A DNA stretch of 64,000 nucleotides, taken from contig CAWHBF010000029.1 of NCBI GenBank assembly GCA_963827515.1, positions 186,001-250,000 of the forward strand, written 5' to 3'. Below, in pieces: positions 45,680 through 55,177 of the stretch (positions within the stretch are counted from its first letter, which is position 1; each line of letters opens with the position of its first letter). Origin of the DNA: JABFSA01 sp963827515. Lineage in GTDB: Bacteria; Acidobacteriota; Vicinamibacteria; Vicinamibacterales; UBA2999. The position numbers and the translations under genes are program-made. The notes beneath the pieces are model-generated. The model did no database searches, was not told the DNA's origin, and worked only from the letters and a program-made list of their open reading frames with translations.

Positions 45680-47616
45680 ATGCCCCGAGCCGCACAGGCC
45701 CTCGTCGCCTACCTGCTCCTGACAATTGCGGCGACGTGGCCGCTGACGCGCGGCCTCAGTCGGGATGTGCCGTGGGATCTCGGCGACCCGTTGCTCGTCA
45801 TGTGGATTCTGGCGTGGGACTGCGAACATCTCCTTCGTCTACTCGGCGGAGACGTCTCTCGAATTGCCGGGTTCTTTGATGCCAACATCTTTCACCCAGC
45901 GCCGCTGACGCTGGCGTACTCCGAGCACCTCATCGCACAGGCGGTGCAGATCCTTCCCGTGTACGCCCTTACGGGAAATCCGATCCTTGCCTACAACATC
46001 CTCTTTCTGTCCACCTGGGTCCTCTCGGGATTCGGCATGTACTTGCTCGTGCGCGAACTCACCGGCAACGCCGTCGCAGCGTTCGTCGCGGGTCTCATGT
46101 TCGCGTTTGCGCCGTACCGAGTGCCTCAGTCCGGACATCTCCACGTGTTGTCGTCGCAGTGGATGCCCTTCGTCCTCTTCGGATTGCGACGGTACTTCGA
46201 CAGCCGGCGGCATCTCCCGTTGGCTGGCGCGGCGCTCGCTCTCGTGCTGCAGAGCTTGTCGTCCGGCTACTATCTGTTGTTCTTTTCGCCCATGGCTGCG
46301 GCGTTCGCCTTCTGGGAGATCGGAAGCCGTGGGCTTTGGCGCGACGTTCGGGTCTGGCGCGATCTCTCGCTCGCCGGGGTGTGCGTCGCCGTCCTCGTCC
46401 TGCCGTTCCTCCTGCCGTATGCGGCGTTGAGGGAAGACCTGCAGGCGTCACGGAGTATCAGCGAGGTGATGCTGTACTCGGCCGACCTGTACTCGGTACG
46501 CGACAGCGTTCAGCGAGCAACGAGTCTGGGGAGGCATTCTCCGTGTCGCCCCAAAAGCAGAGGGTGACCTCTTTCCAGGTCTTGTGCCGATCGTCCTCGC
46601 CCTCATCGGTATCGCTGCGGGTGTGCGTGTGGCGATGAAGCCATCGTCTCTTCAGGGGACGCGGAGACGCTGGCTCGGCCGGCTCCTTGCGTTCGTGGCG
46701 GTGAATCCATGCGATCGCTGCCGCTGTTGCGCTGGTGCTCCGGCGAATCATCTTCGATACCGGATGGTTCACACTCCGCATCACGAACATCAACCAGATG
46801 TTCGTCCGCAGCGGCATCGCGTTCGGTCTCTTGCTCGTGCTCTCACCCCGGCTCAGGACACGTGTCTCGGCCTTCATGCGCGACCGCGGTTTCTTCGTGC
46901 TCGGCGCGGTAGCCGCGCTCTGGCTCTCGCTCGGCCCATCGCCCCTGGCCCTTGGCCGGCCGCTCGAGGTCGCCTCTCCCTATCTGCTCCTGTATGAATA
47001 CGTGCCCGCCTTCGACGGACTCCGGGTACCAGCCCGCCTCGCGATGCTCGTGGCCTTGATGCTCGCCGTCCTCGCCGGGTACGGCGCACATGCCGTGGCC
47101 AAGTGCCGGGGTGGTGTCGGAGCGTTGGCCGTCATGTGCGTCTTTTTCCTGCTCGAGTCGACGCATGTGCCGTTCACGTTGAACGGCACGGGGGCGGTTC
47201 GCGATCTCGTGACACCGGAGGCCCGGGTGTATCCTCCCCGCCAAGCGCCTGCGGTGTACGGGGAGATGGCGCGGCAACCCGAGGACAGCGTCCTCGTCGA
47301 ACTGCCCCTGGGACAGGTGGACTACGACATCCGAGCGGTCTATTACTCGACCGTCCACTGGCGCCGGATCGTGAACGGCTACAGCGGGTTTTTTCCCCCG
47401 CACTACGGTCTCTTGAGCACGGCGCTCTCGGAAGTTCCCCGCCATCCGGACGTGTCGATTGAGGCGCTACACACCAGCGGCGCCACGCACGTAATCGTTC
47501 ACGAAAACGCTTACCTGGAGGGCGAGGGCCAGGCGACATCCGCCGCCCTGCTCGCAGGGGGTGCGGTCGAACTCTTCCGCCAGGACTCAGACGTCTTGCT
47601 GCGCCTCTCTCCCTGA
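45680..47616 (+). CDS. multi-pass membrane protein, GT-C glycosyltransferase-like, two frameshifts
   Basis: About 645 aa when repaired. The N-terminal part has many helices and a luminal segment DVPWDLGDPLLVMWILAWD with acidic residues, then AYSEHLIAQAVQILPVYALT and GFGMYLLVRELTGNAVAAFV, as in GT-C/PMT-type enzymes using polyprenyl-sugar donors. The frame breaks near 46500-46520, continues as LVPIVLALIGIAAGVRVAMK, and breaks again near 46700-46735, after which LRRIIFDTGWFTLRITNINQ leads to the C-terminal soluble part. Length modulo three fits two single-base insertions. The exact glycosyltransferase family is not recognised. Confidence 0.72.
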
Positions 47617-47671
47617 CGCCGGCATGCTCTGAACGTCGTCGTGTTGCGATAGCATCAGGCGGGTCATCCGC

Positions 47672-50323
47672 ATGCCAGCCTGGCTCGTCCTGCTATCAGC
47701 GCTGACGATCGCCGCTCCGATCGCCGCCGCCGGACAGACGGTCCCCGACACCGACGGGGTCGAGCGGTTGCTCGCCCAGCTCGAGACGTTGCTCAGAACC
47801 GGCAACCCCGACGGATTTGCCGCCCTGACGGACACTCGCTCGTCACCCGAGCAGATCCAGCAGTTCGCAGCCGATGTTTTCCGCCCGGACACGGTTCGAG
47901 CGATCGTGAACGAACGCGATCGGTCGCCGCTCGACGGCGCCGCACCGGGAACGGGGTACCGGCTCGTCGTCGAGATGTTCGCCGAGACGGCCGGTCGGGC
48001 TCGCATTCTGACCACTCTGCTCGATGTTCGGCGGCCTGTCGGGGGCGACAACGACGCCTGGCGAATCACCGCCGCGCAGGGACTGACGACCGTCGAAGGG
48101 CTCTATCGTCTACGGTTGAACTCTTCAATGCGCTTCGCCGCGCGTGGGCTGACGATCACTGCGATCGATTTGCTCATTACGTTGGAGGAGGGGCACGTCT
48201 ATCTCGTCGAAAGTGACGCAGGGACGACGGGCCTGGTGTTGTTTGGACGGGGCGTGATGCGGTTCTCGCCCGGCCCGGTCGGCGAACAGGGTCAGCTGCG
48301 CATCTTCGCGGGCTCGAGCGATCTCAGTGCGCAATTCGACGCGGCCTTCGTGCGTCTTCATCCTTCCCAGTACGAACAGCGCGTCAGCACCGAGCACCTG
48401 ACCCCGGCACCGCTCGACGCCCGGCAGTTGCGACGCGCGCAAGAGGTGTTCGACCGCGATAGTCCGCGGTCGTTCAGTCTCGACTTGAGCGGGTTGAGCA
48501 CTGAACCGTGGTACCTGCTGCCTCAACCGGGCGACTTCCTCGCTGAGCTTCAGACGAGACGACACGGAGCGCTCACGTACTCGCGGTCGCTCGCCCAGGC
48601 GGAGGACGTGACGCTCTTCGAGCGCGATCGACAACGAACCATCGCGCTCTACCCGTCGCCCGAGCGCGTTTCGGCGCGCGGGGCGTCCTACAACGAAGAC
48701 GACTACCGCGACTTCGACGTTCTCGATTACAACATCGACGCAACGGTGTCGCCGCAGCGGGAGTTCATCGACGGCCGCGCACGCCTCCGACTTCGCGTCC
48801 GCGCCTCGGCGCTCTCGTCACTGACGCTGCGTCTGGCTGATACCCTGAGCGTGACCTCGGTCACCAGCCCCGAGTATGGACGTCTTCTACACCTGCGCGT
48901 TCGCGGCCAGAACAGCGTCATCGTCAGTCTTCCGGTGGAGGTGAACCAGGACTCGGAGCTGTCGCTCGTCGTGTCGTACAGGGGACCTGTTGTACCGCAG
49001 GAGATTGAGGATGAAGGGGTGCAGACGGGCGAGGGGAGCGATCCGTCGTTCGAGTTGGAGCCAAACCTTCTCCTGAGCAATCGCTCGTACTGGTATCCAC
49101 AGAGCACCGTCTCGGACTACGCGACCGCCACCGTGCGAATCACGGTACCCGAAGGTTACACGTGCGTGGCCAGCGGTGACCCGAGGCGCGAGAACGAGGT
49201 CACGTTGCGCGACCTGCTCACCCTCACCGATGGCAAGGCGTTCGTGTTCACCGCGCGCGAACCCCTTCGCTATCTGGCGCTCGTGGTGAGCCGCTTTGTC
49301 CGCGTGGCGGAGTCGACAATCGAGGTCACCAGCCACGGCGAACCCCTCGGGCAGCGGCCCATGCGTCTGGCGATCGAGGCGAATCCGCGACAGCAGGGTC
49401 TCGGCCGCAGCCTCCTGGGCGATTTCCAGGCGATCATGCGCTTCTACGCCGACACGCTGGGCGACGCACCCTACGAATCCGCGACGCTCGCGCTCGTGGA
49501 GCACGAGTTGCCGGGCGGGCACAGTCCCGGGTATTTCGCCGTGCTCAACAGCGCTCCCCCTGGGGCGCGCGCGTTTTGGCGAGACGATCCGGCAGCGTTC
49601 CGAGGGTTTCCGGAGTTCTTCCTCGCGCACGAACTGGCGCATCAGTGGTGGGGTCAGGCCGTCGGGTGGCGCAACTACCACGAACAGTGGCTCAGCGAAG
49701 GCTTCGCGCAGTACTTCGCCGCCCTCTACGCGCGGCAGGTTCGCGGTGAACGCGCCTTCCGCGACATGCTGCGCCAGTTCAATCGGTGGGCGATTGCGGA
49801 GTCGGACGAAGGCCCCGTGCACCTGGGATACCGGCTCGGCCACATCAGGGCGCAGCCTCGCGTCTTTCGCGCGGTGGTCTACAACAAGGGCGCTGCCGTC
49901 CTTCATATGCTGCGCCGCCTGATCGGTGACGACGCCTTCTTCGCCGGACTGCGGCGGTTCTACGCCGAACAGAAGTTCCAGAAGGCCGATACCGAAGCGC
50001 TGCGCCGCACGTTCGAGGCGGAATCAGGCCGGCCGCTCGGCCGCTTCTTCAACCAGTGGATATACGGCGTCGACCTGCCGCGGGTTCGGTTCTCGAGAGA
50101 GATTGCCGCCGGGTCGGTGACCGTGAAGCTCGAACAAACCACCGAGCAGATCTTCGACATCCCTGTGACGGTGACCATCACCTACGCCAGCGGCCGGACG
50201 CAAGAGGAAGTGGTATCACTCACCGAGCGCACGCTGGAATGGACCTCACCCACGTCAGGTCTGGTTCGCCAGGTGCAGGTCAATCGCGATTATGCCGCCA
50301 TCGCACGCTTCGACTCAGAGTAG
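47672..50323 (+). CDS. M1-family zinc metallopeptidase, secreted
   Basis: 883 aa with signal peptide (WLVLLSALTIAAPIAAA). About 350 N-terminal residues are not typical of M1 and are unrecognised. The M1 beta-saddle domain begins around 350 (YNIDATVSPQREFIDGRARL). The zinc site is HELAHQWWGQAVGWRNYHEQ with downstream LSEGFAQYFAALYARQ (HExxH-18-E) at about 652-680, followed by the catalytic-tyrosine region VVYNKGAAVLHMLRRLIGDD. The aminopeptidase motif GxMEN is not visible; that position reads EHELPGGHSPGYFAVLN. Peptidase activity is likely, exopeptidase mode uncertain. Confidence 0.92.
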   Translation: MPAWLVLLSALTIAAPIAAAGQTVPDTDGVERLLAQLETLLRTGNPDGFAALTDTRSSPEQIQQFAADVFRPDTVRAIVNERDRSPLDGAAPGTGYRLVVEMFAETAGRARILTTLLDVRRPVGGDNDAWRITAAQGLTTVEGLYRLRLNSSMRFAARGLTITAIDLLITLEEGHVYLVESDAGTTGLVLFGRGVMRFSPGPVGEQGQLRIFAGSSDLSAQFDAAFVRLHPSQYEQRVSTEHLTPAPLDARQLRRAQEVFDRDSPRSFSLDLSGLSTEPWYLLPQPGDFLAELQTRRHGALTYSRSLAQAEDVTLFERDRQRTIALYPSPERVSARGASYNEDDYRDFDVLDYNIDATVSPQREFIDGRARLRLRVRASALSSLTLRLADTLSVTSVTSPEYGRLLHLRVRGQNSVIVSLPVEVNQDSELSLVVSYRGPVVPQEIEDEGVQTGEGSDPSFELEPNLLLSNRSYWYPQSTVSDYATATVRITVPEGYTCVASGDPRRENEVTLRDLLTLTDGKAFVFTAREPLRYLALVVSRFVRVAESTIEVTSHGEPLGQRPMRLAIEANPRQQGLGRSLLGDFQAIMRFYADTLGDAPYESATLALVEHELPGGHSPGYFAVLNSAPPGARAFWRDDPAAFRGFPEFFLAHELAHQWWGQAVGWRNYHEQWLSEGFAQYFAALYARQVRGERAFRDMLRQFNRWAIAESDEGPVHLGYRLGHIRAQPRVFRAVVYNKGAAVLHMLRRLIGDDAFFAGLRRFYAEQKFQKADTEALRRTFEAESGRPLGRFFNQWIYGVDLPRVRFSREIAAGSVTVKLEQTTEQIFDIPVTVTITYASGRTQEEVVSLTERTLEWTSPTSGLVRQVQVNRDYAAIARFDSE

Positions 50324-50387
50324 GTGCGGGTCGTAATATCGCCTATCCTCAGGTGTCGACATGAACGGGCAGCCTTTTTGAAGCGTA

Positions 50388-52259
50388 ATGCGAAGCGGCT
50401 GGAAGCGACTGTTGCTCTGGGGGATCTCTTGCGCCATCGCCTCAGCCCTCATTCTGGCGAACATTCCTTTCCTCTTCGGTTCTCCTAGTCCGATCATTCG
50501 AATCGCCTGGCGCGGCGTGAGCGCCGGCGAGCGTGTGGAACTCGAGCGACGGTTCCAACTTGCCAGTCCCGTCGCGTTGGAAGACGGCGTGTGGGGCTAC
50601 TCGCCGACGGATACCTCGCCCGAAACCCTGCGCGCCCTGGTCAGGCACCCAGCCGTGGATCGGGCTGACGGTATCGATGTCCCCCCTGGCAGACTCTCGC
50701 GCTCGCTCCCGCTTTCCCCTCGCCGCGGCGGGTGGATCGAGGGCGCGCCGCCGTGGATCGCCAGGGCGGCCAGAGCCCTCGCATATGTCTTCGCCTTCGC
50801 TGGTGCTTTGGTGCTCATAACCGGTGTGCTCAGGTCACCGGCCGTGCCGGCGCATGCCGCGCCAAGGCGTGCCTTCGAGACACTCCGTTCCGATCCGATC
50901 TCGAGTCTTCGTGCAATACCCGCATCGATCTTGAGAGGGATACACCGCGGTGTGCCCGCGGCGTCGCCCGAGGGCGCCGCTGCGTTTCGTATCGTCTTCG
51001 GCTCCTGTGTCCTTCTGTACGTCGCCGCGCACCCGGCCGATCTGACGTCACTCCAGTCGTACGAAGTCGACGCCGCCAGGGGTCCGTATGGCAGCGTCGT
51101 CCGGTGGCTGGGCGCACATCCGGCGATCGCGGAGAATCTTGGCCGCTGGATCGCCTGGTCCGGGGCTTTCTTCATCGCCGGTGTCCTCACGCCGGTGAGC
51201 TATGTGTGTTTCGTCGTGGGATTCCTGCTGTGGGCCTGCATCCTGACAGTCACCACCTCCGCGCACGCGGTGGCCTCGCTTGCGATCGCGATGGTCTGCC
51301 TGCTCGCGGCTCGTTGGTCAGATGCCTGGAGCGTGGATGCGTTACTGCGCCGGGTCCGTAGAGGACCGCAACGTAACGCCCCCGCACAGCGATACGGCTT
51401 CGCCATCTGGGTTCCGCGCCTGGTGTTAGGTATCACGTTCCTCGCGGCGGCGTGGTCGAAGCTCAGGGGGGGTGGGCTCGACTGGATTCTGAATGGAACG
51501 GTGAAGTACTACTTCGTCAGCGATCTGGATCAGGCGTTCGTGCCCTGGGGCCCGCAACTGACGGCATCACACGGCGTCGCCGTCCTCCTGTCGGGAGTTG
51601 CCGTAGTCGTGGAGTCGGTGCTCATCACAGCTGCGTTCTCCCGATCCGCAACCTATACGTTGTTCCTCGGCCTGGCGGCGCTTTCGCTCCTGGCGGGATT
51701 TGCGTTGTTCCAGGGTGTGTTGTGGTGGGGCTGGTGGATCCTGGCGGTGGCGTTCCTGCCGTGGCAATACGCGCGGTGGCCGGCGCGCCGCCGTGAGCCA
51801 ACCGTGGCGCCCATGTGGGGGCTCAACCGCGTCCAGGTGGCTCTCGTTGTCATGGTGATGATCCAGCAATGCGTCATGTCGGCTTTCCACGTCGAAGCGA
51901 GACCGATGCTGTCCGCGTACGACATGTACTCCGCCACCTACGCAAGCACCGAAGAATTCGAAGATGCAACGAACCTGGTCTATCGAGTGGTCATGCTGGA
52001 CAGCCGCGGCCGTCATCTCACGGACTGCCTCCTGGCGGACCGCGACGCCTGGTTGCTCCCCTTGGCCGCGTCGGAAGACGCGGCCGCGCGCGCCCGCCTC
52101 AGCGATGTGCTCGGCGAATGCCTTCCACACGAGTCGGAGCCGGACGCGATCCTGTTCGAAGGCGATCGCCGAGTCTTCAATTGGCAGACACGCCGATTCG
52201 AGTGGAAACACACGGTTGACGTCCTCGGTCCGGCACCGGCGGACTGGCTGCGCGACTAG
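50388..52259 (+). CDS. HTTM-domain membrane protein (intact paralogue)
   Basis: 623 aa in one frame. A first helix (LLLWGISCAIASALILANIP) and an extracytoplasmic N-terminal region precede a second helix near 130. The HTTM core of about nine helices begins near 200 (AAFRIVFGSCVLLYVAAHPA). Conserved landmarks are WSDAWSVDALLRR, IWVPRLVLGITFLAAAWSKL, DWILNGTVKYYFVSDLDQ, GWWILAVAFLPWQYARWP and the tail MLSAYDMYSATYASTEEFED. HTTM resembles vitamin-K carboxylase but lacks a defined bacterial function. Two damaged paralogues lie at 3299-5167 and 53334-55039. Confidence 0.9.
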   Translation: MRSGWKRLLLWGISCAIASALILANIPFLFGSPSPIIRIAWRGVSAGERVELERRFQLASPVALEDGVWGYSPTDTSPETLRALVRHPAVDRADGIDVPPGRLSRSLPLSPRRGGWIEGAPPWIARAARALAYVFAFAGALVLITGVLRSPAVPAHAAPRRAFETLRSDPISSLRAIPASILRGIHRGVPAASPEGAAAFRIVFGSCVLLYVAAHPADLTSLQSYEVDAARGPYGSVVRWLGAHPAIAENLGRWIAWSGAFFIAGVLTPVSYVCFVVGFLLWACILTVTTSAHAVASLAIAMVCLLAARWSDAWSVDALLRRVRRGPQRNAPAQRYGFAIWVPRLVLGITFLAAAWSKLRGGGLDWILNGTVKYYFVSDLDQAFVPWGPQLTASHGVAVLLSGVAVVVESVLITAAFSRSATYTLFLGLAALSLLAGFALFQGVLWWGWWILAVAFLPWQYARWPARRREPTVAPMWGLNRVQVALVVMVMIQQCVMSAFHVEARPMLSAYDMYSATYASTEEFEDATNLVYRVVMLDSRGRHLTDCLLADRDAWLLPLAASEDAAARARLSDVLGECLPHESEPDAILFEGDRRVFNWQTRRFEWKHTVDVLGPAPADWLRD

Positions 52260-52351
52260 AGCAGGCCACGCCGCAATTCACCGCTCCATCTTGCCGGTTC
52301 CTCACGGCCAGTCCTCGCGCGAAGGACATCGATGCCGCAGTTGTCAGGGCT

Positions 52352-53305
52352 CTATCGCGCAGCGAAAGGGCCAAGCAGGCGTCGTGACCCCGCGACGGCG
52401 AGGAGACGGACGCTGCCCAGGGCCGCGCGTGTTCGTACGGGACCTCGACGCGGCCGTGCCCGCGCGTTCGGAAAACGCGCGTAGTAGCGGGCCAGCGCGG
52501 TGCGCCCTTCGGTGAGTGGTTCACTCGGTACCGGCAGCACTCCGGCGTCTCGGCGAGCCAGAACGATCCGATGCCGGCCGCCGGAACCAATCGATCCGGC
52601 GACGATGCGGAATCCGGACGCCGCTGTGAGCCACTCCAGGCACGGCTGCGTGAACGCCAGCACGTGTGTCTTGGACCGGAGGCAGTAATCCAGGTCGCCG
52701 TGTTCGTGGGCACCCTCGAAATTGGGGACGCTGATCATCAGAAATCCGCCTGGCCGCGTCGCCCGACCTAGCTGTTTGAGGATCGCCAACGGCTCGGTCA
52801 CATGTTCGAGGACGTGATGGAGCATGACGAGATCGAATTGCGGCGTGTCCGGGACGGACGTGATTTCACGATGTCGCTGAAATGCCACTTTGGTCGCCGG
52901 TTCGAGTCCGTGTGTCGTCCACCCCGCCGTCGCCAGGGCGTCGAGCCACTGACCGGGCCCACAGCCGAAATCGAACGCGGCACTGCCGGGCGGTGGACTG
53001 AGTACGTCGAACTCGTCGGAAATCCCTGCGAAGAGTCGCTGGAGCCGGCGGCGAGCAACGGGCCTCTCTCGAGGCTCTTGTCGACTTCTGCCCCAGTCGC
53101 CGGTGGGCGAGTAGACAAGCGCGAGTTCACGCGCCGTGGGCAACGGATTCGCGAAGACGAGGCCGCATCGCTCGCACCCGGATACGACACCGACACGCCA
53201 CAAATAGCGGCGGGACTCGTGCAGGACGAGCGGCTCGAGATCGCACACGGGCCCCCCGCACGCGGGGCAATCTCGTCGCTCACCTGGTATTCGATAGAAC
53301 ATCAT
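52352..53305 (-). CDS. class I SAM-dependent methyltransferase with N-terminal zinc-binding segment
   Basis: 317 aa from ATG 53305 (M-M-F-Y-R-I-P). An N-terminal CPACGG...CERCGL pair suggests a zinc ribbon, as in C-methyltransferases of polyketide or sugar pathways. The methyltransferase core shows AAFDFGCGPGQWLDALATAG (motif I), DLVMLHHVLEHVTEPLAILK and LGRATRPGGFLMISVPNFEG. The C-terminal about 60 residues are Arg-rich. The target is unknown. It starts 28 bp after the HTTM gene on the same strand, so the two are probably co-transcribed. Confidence 0.9.
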   Translation of the reverse strand: MMFYRIPGERRDCPACGGPVCDLEPLVLHESRRYLWRVGVVSGCERCGLVFANPLPTARELALVYSPTGDWGRSRQEPRERPVARRRLQRLFAGISDEFDVLSPPPGSAAFDFGCGPGQWLDALATAGWTTHGLEPATKVAFQRHREITSVPDTPQFDLVMLHHVLEHVTEPLAILKQLGRATRPGGFLMISVPNFEGAHEHGDLDYCLRSKTHVLAFTQPCLEWLTAASGFRIVAGSIGSGGRHRIVLARRDAGVLPVPSEPLTEGRTALARYYARFPNARARPRRGPVRTRAALGSVRLLAVAGSRRLLGPFAAR

Positions 53306-53333
53306 CGCGTGCGACGGGCGGCGTGAAATCGAG

Positions 53334-55039
53334 TCAATCTGTCGAAAGCGTTCCGAGCGGAAGGATCCCATAGTCGCTTCGCCGAGGGGCGGCAAAGCGG
53401 CCGCTCGCCCAGTCGAACCGCGGCTCGTCCGCACTCACGTGAAGAGCGACCAGGGATTCATGGTAACGGCGTTGGTAGGCGTCGAGCACCGCCCGTACCG
53501 CTTCGCGCGTGGGCGCCGTCAATCGCGTCATGGTCCGCTGTTCACGTATCGCCGTCGTGATGACGTCTGTGGCGCCGGGCATCTCGGACAGGCGTTCCGC
53601 TACGTCGACAGTCGGATCTCCGGGTATCTCGAAGCGCCAGATCCGCCGCTTGTCGGCGAGATACTCGTCGAACTCCTGAGTCGATCCATACGTCCACGAA
53701 TACATTCCATAGTCTGAGATGAGGGGTTCCATCTCGAGCCGAATACCGGAGAACACCACTTGCTGCAAGGCGAACGCACTGAGAACGGCGACCTGCCAGG
53801 ACCTGAGCCACCCAGATTCCGTTTTGCCGCTTGGCTGATGAACCGAGGCCTCTTCCCTATGAGTTTTGAAGGGCGGCGTCCAAAGGCGTCGGCAGCGCGC
53901 CGCAAGACGTTGGCCGTCGCACGTGCCGCCGCGTCCCAGGGCAGGAAGGCAAGCAACAAGACCCACCACATCGCCCAGAAAACACCTTGGAGCAGCAGGA
54001 AGCCCGCAAGAAGCCCGGCCGCGGCGAGGCCAAACAGCAATCGCATCGCCCAGCCACTCGCAAGGATATTCAGGATGAACAGCACCTCGATCGCCACGGC
54101 TCCGAGCGAGGCCAGCTGAGCAAGCCGCAAGTTCGCCGCCACGCCGAGACCCCAATCCACTCTCGCCTGACCCGCATCGGTCACGAAGTGGTACCGCGCG
54201 GCGCCCCCCGTGATCCAGGCAAGTCCGCTGGAGTCGAGCTTCGCGAAGGCAGCGGCCAGGAAGGCCACGCCCATCGCAAATCCTGGAATCCAGACGGCCA
54301 GACCGTACTCCGTCGCGGCGCGCACGGGCTGCGGACGTCCCCGATACCAGCGCCACGCCGCATCGACGCTCAGCCCGTCGCCCCATGGAACGATCGTCAG
54401 GAGGAAGAGTGTCACGAGGGGCAAACCCCAGTCATGGGTGGACTGCCGCTGCAAGAGGACGAGTGTCTGAAGCAAGGTCAAGGCGGCCACCGCGACGACC
54501 GCCACACGCGAGCACAAGCCGGCCCCGAAAGCAGCAACCGCGCCGATCAGGGCACCGTGAATCCAGATAGTGGCTCGGTCGTGAGCGGCAAGGGCGTGCA
54601 GCCAGGACCAGTTGGCGAGCGGCCCCGCGTCTCGATGCCAAGCCAGTGGGAACCCCGGTTCGACCGGCCCGGTGTACAACAGCGCCCAGACAAGACCCGC
54701 GGCGAAGGCGATTCGCACGATACCCACCGCGGACGGCGACAAGCGCGGGATCCCCGCCAGCAGCCAACCGCCAGTTTCTCGGCGCCAGAAACCCACCGCA
54801 AAGGCGGCGACGAGCGAAAAGACACTTGCGGTGGCTACTTTCCGCACCGTCAGAAACTCGGTCGCATCAACGCCGACCCGTTCGGGACTCTCACCCAACA
54901 GTCGGGCGGCCGCCGCCGCCACGCTGGATCGAGACACACCCTGGTCGCCGCCGGAAGGAAGAACGGGGAGCTGCACGAGCACTCCCGTCAGGAGGAGCCC
55001 GGATAGGATGACGCCAGCGCGTTTGAGCAAAGGTGGCAA
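53334..55039 (-). CDS. HTTM-domain membrane protein, one frameshift
   Basis: Third HTTM paralogue. The start is probably TTG 55039 (M-P-P-L-L-K-R-A-G-V); a TTG at 55030 is equally possible. The core is clear: VAIEVLFILNILASGWAMRL, GLAVWIPGFAMGVAFLAAAF, GLAWITGGAARYHFVTDAGQ and WWVLLLAFLPWDAAAR. The frame breaks somewhere in 53815-53880, after which the tail AVLSAFALQQVVFSGIRLEM and PLISDYGMYSWTYGSTQEFD appears. Length modulo three is 2, so this one fits a single deletion or two insertions. It is upstream of, and probably co-transcribed with, the methyltransferase gene. Confidence 0.8.
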
Positions 55040-55177
55040 GAAGTCGCCGTTGAGATCAGGATTCCCTTCGCCGCGAGGTCTCGCCTCGATTCTAGTCGAG
55101 GACTTTGCGGAAAATCACCGAAACGACGCCGGCACGTCACCCGGGCGCAACCGCAAAATTGATATGATCGGCGGGCT

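Noticed and set aside
53987..55006. 339-codon plus-strand frame opposite the third HTTM gene
   Set aside because: The translation is highly polar and low in motif content; the minus strand encodes conserved membrane helices.
55163..55168. TATGAT as a -10 element before the NuoG-like gene
   Set aside because: It lies only about 10 bp from the start codon with no matching -35, so a promoter could only be leaderless; evidence too weak to annotate.
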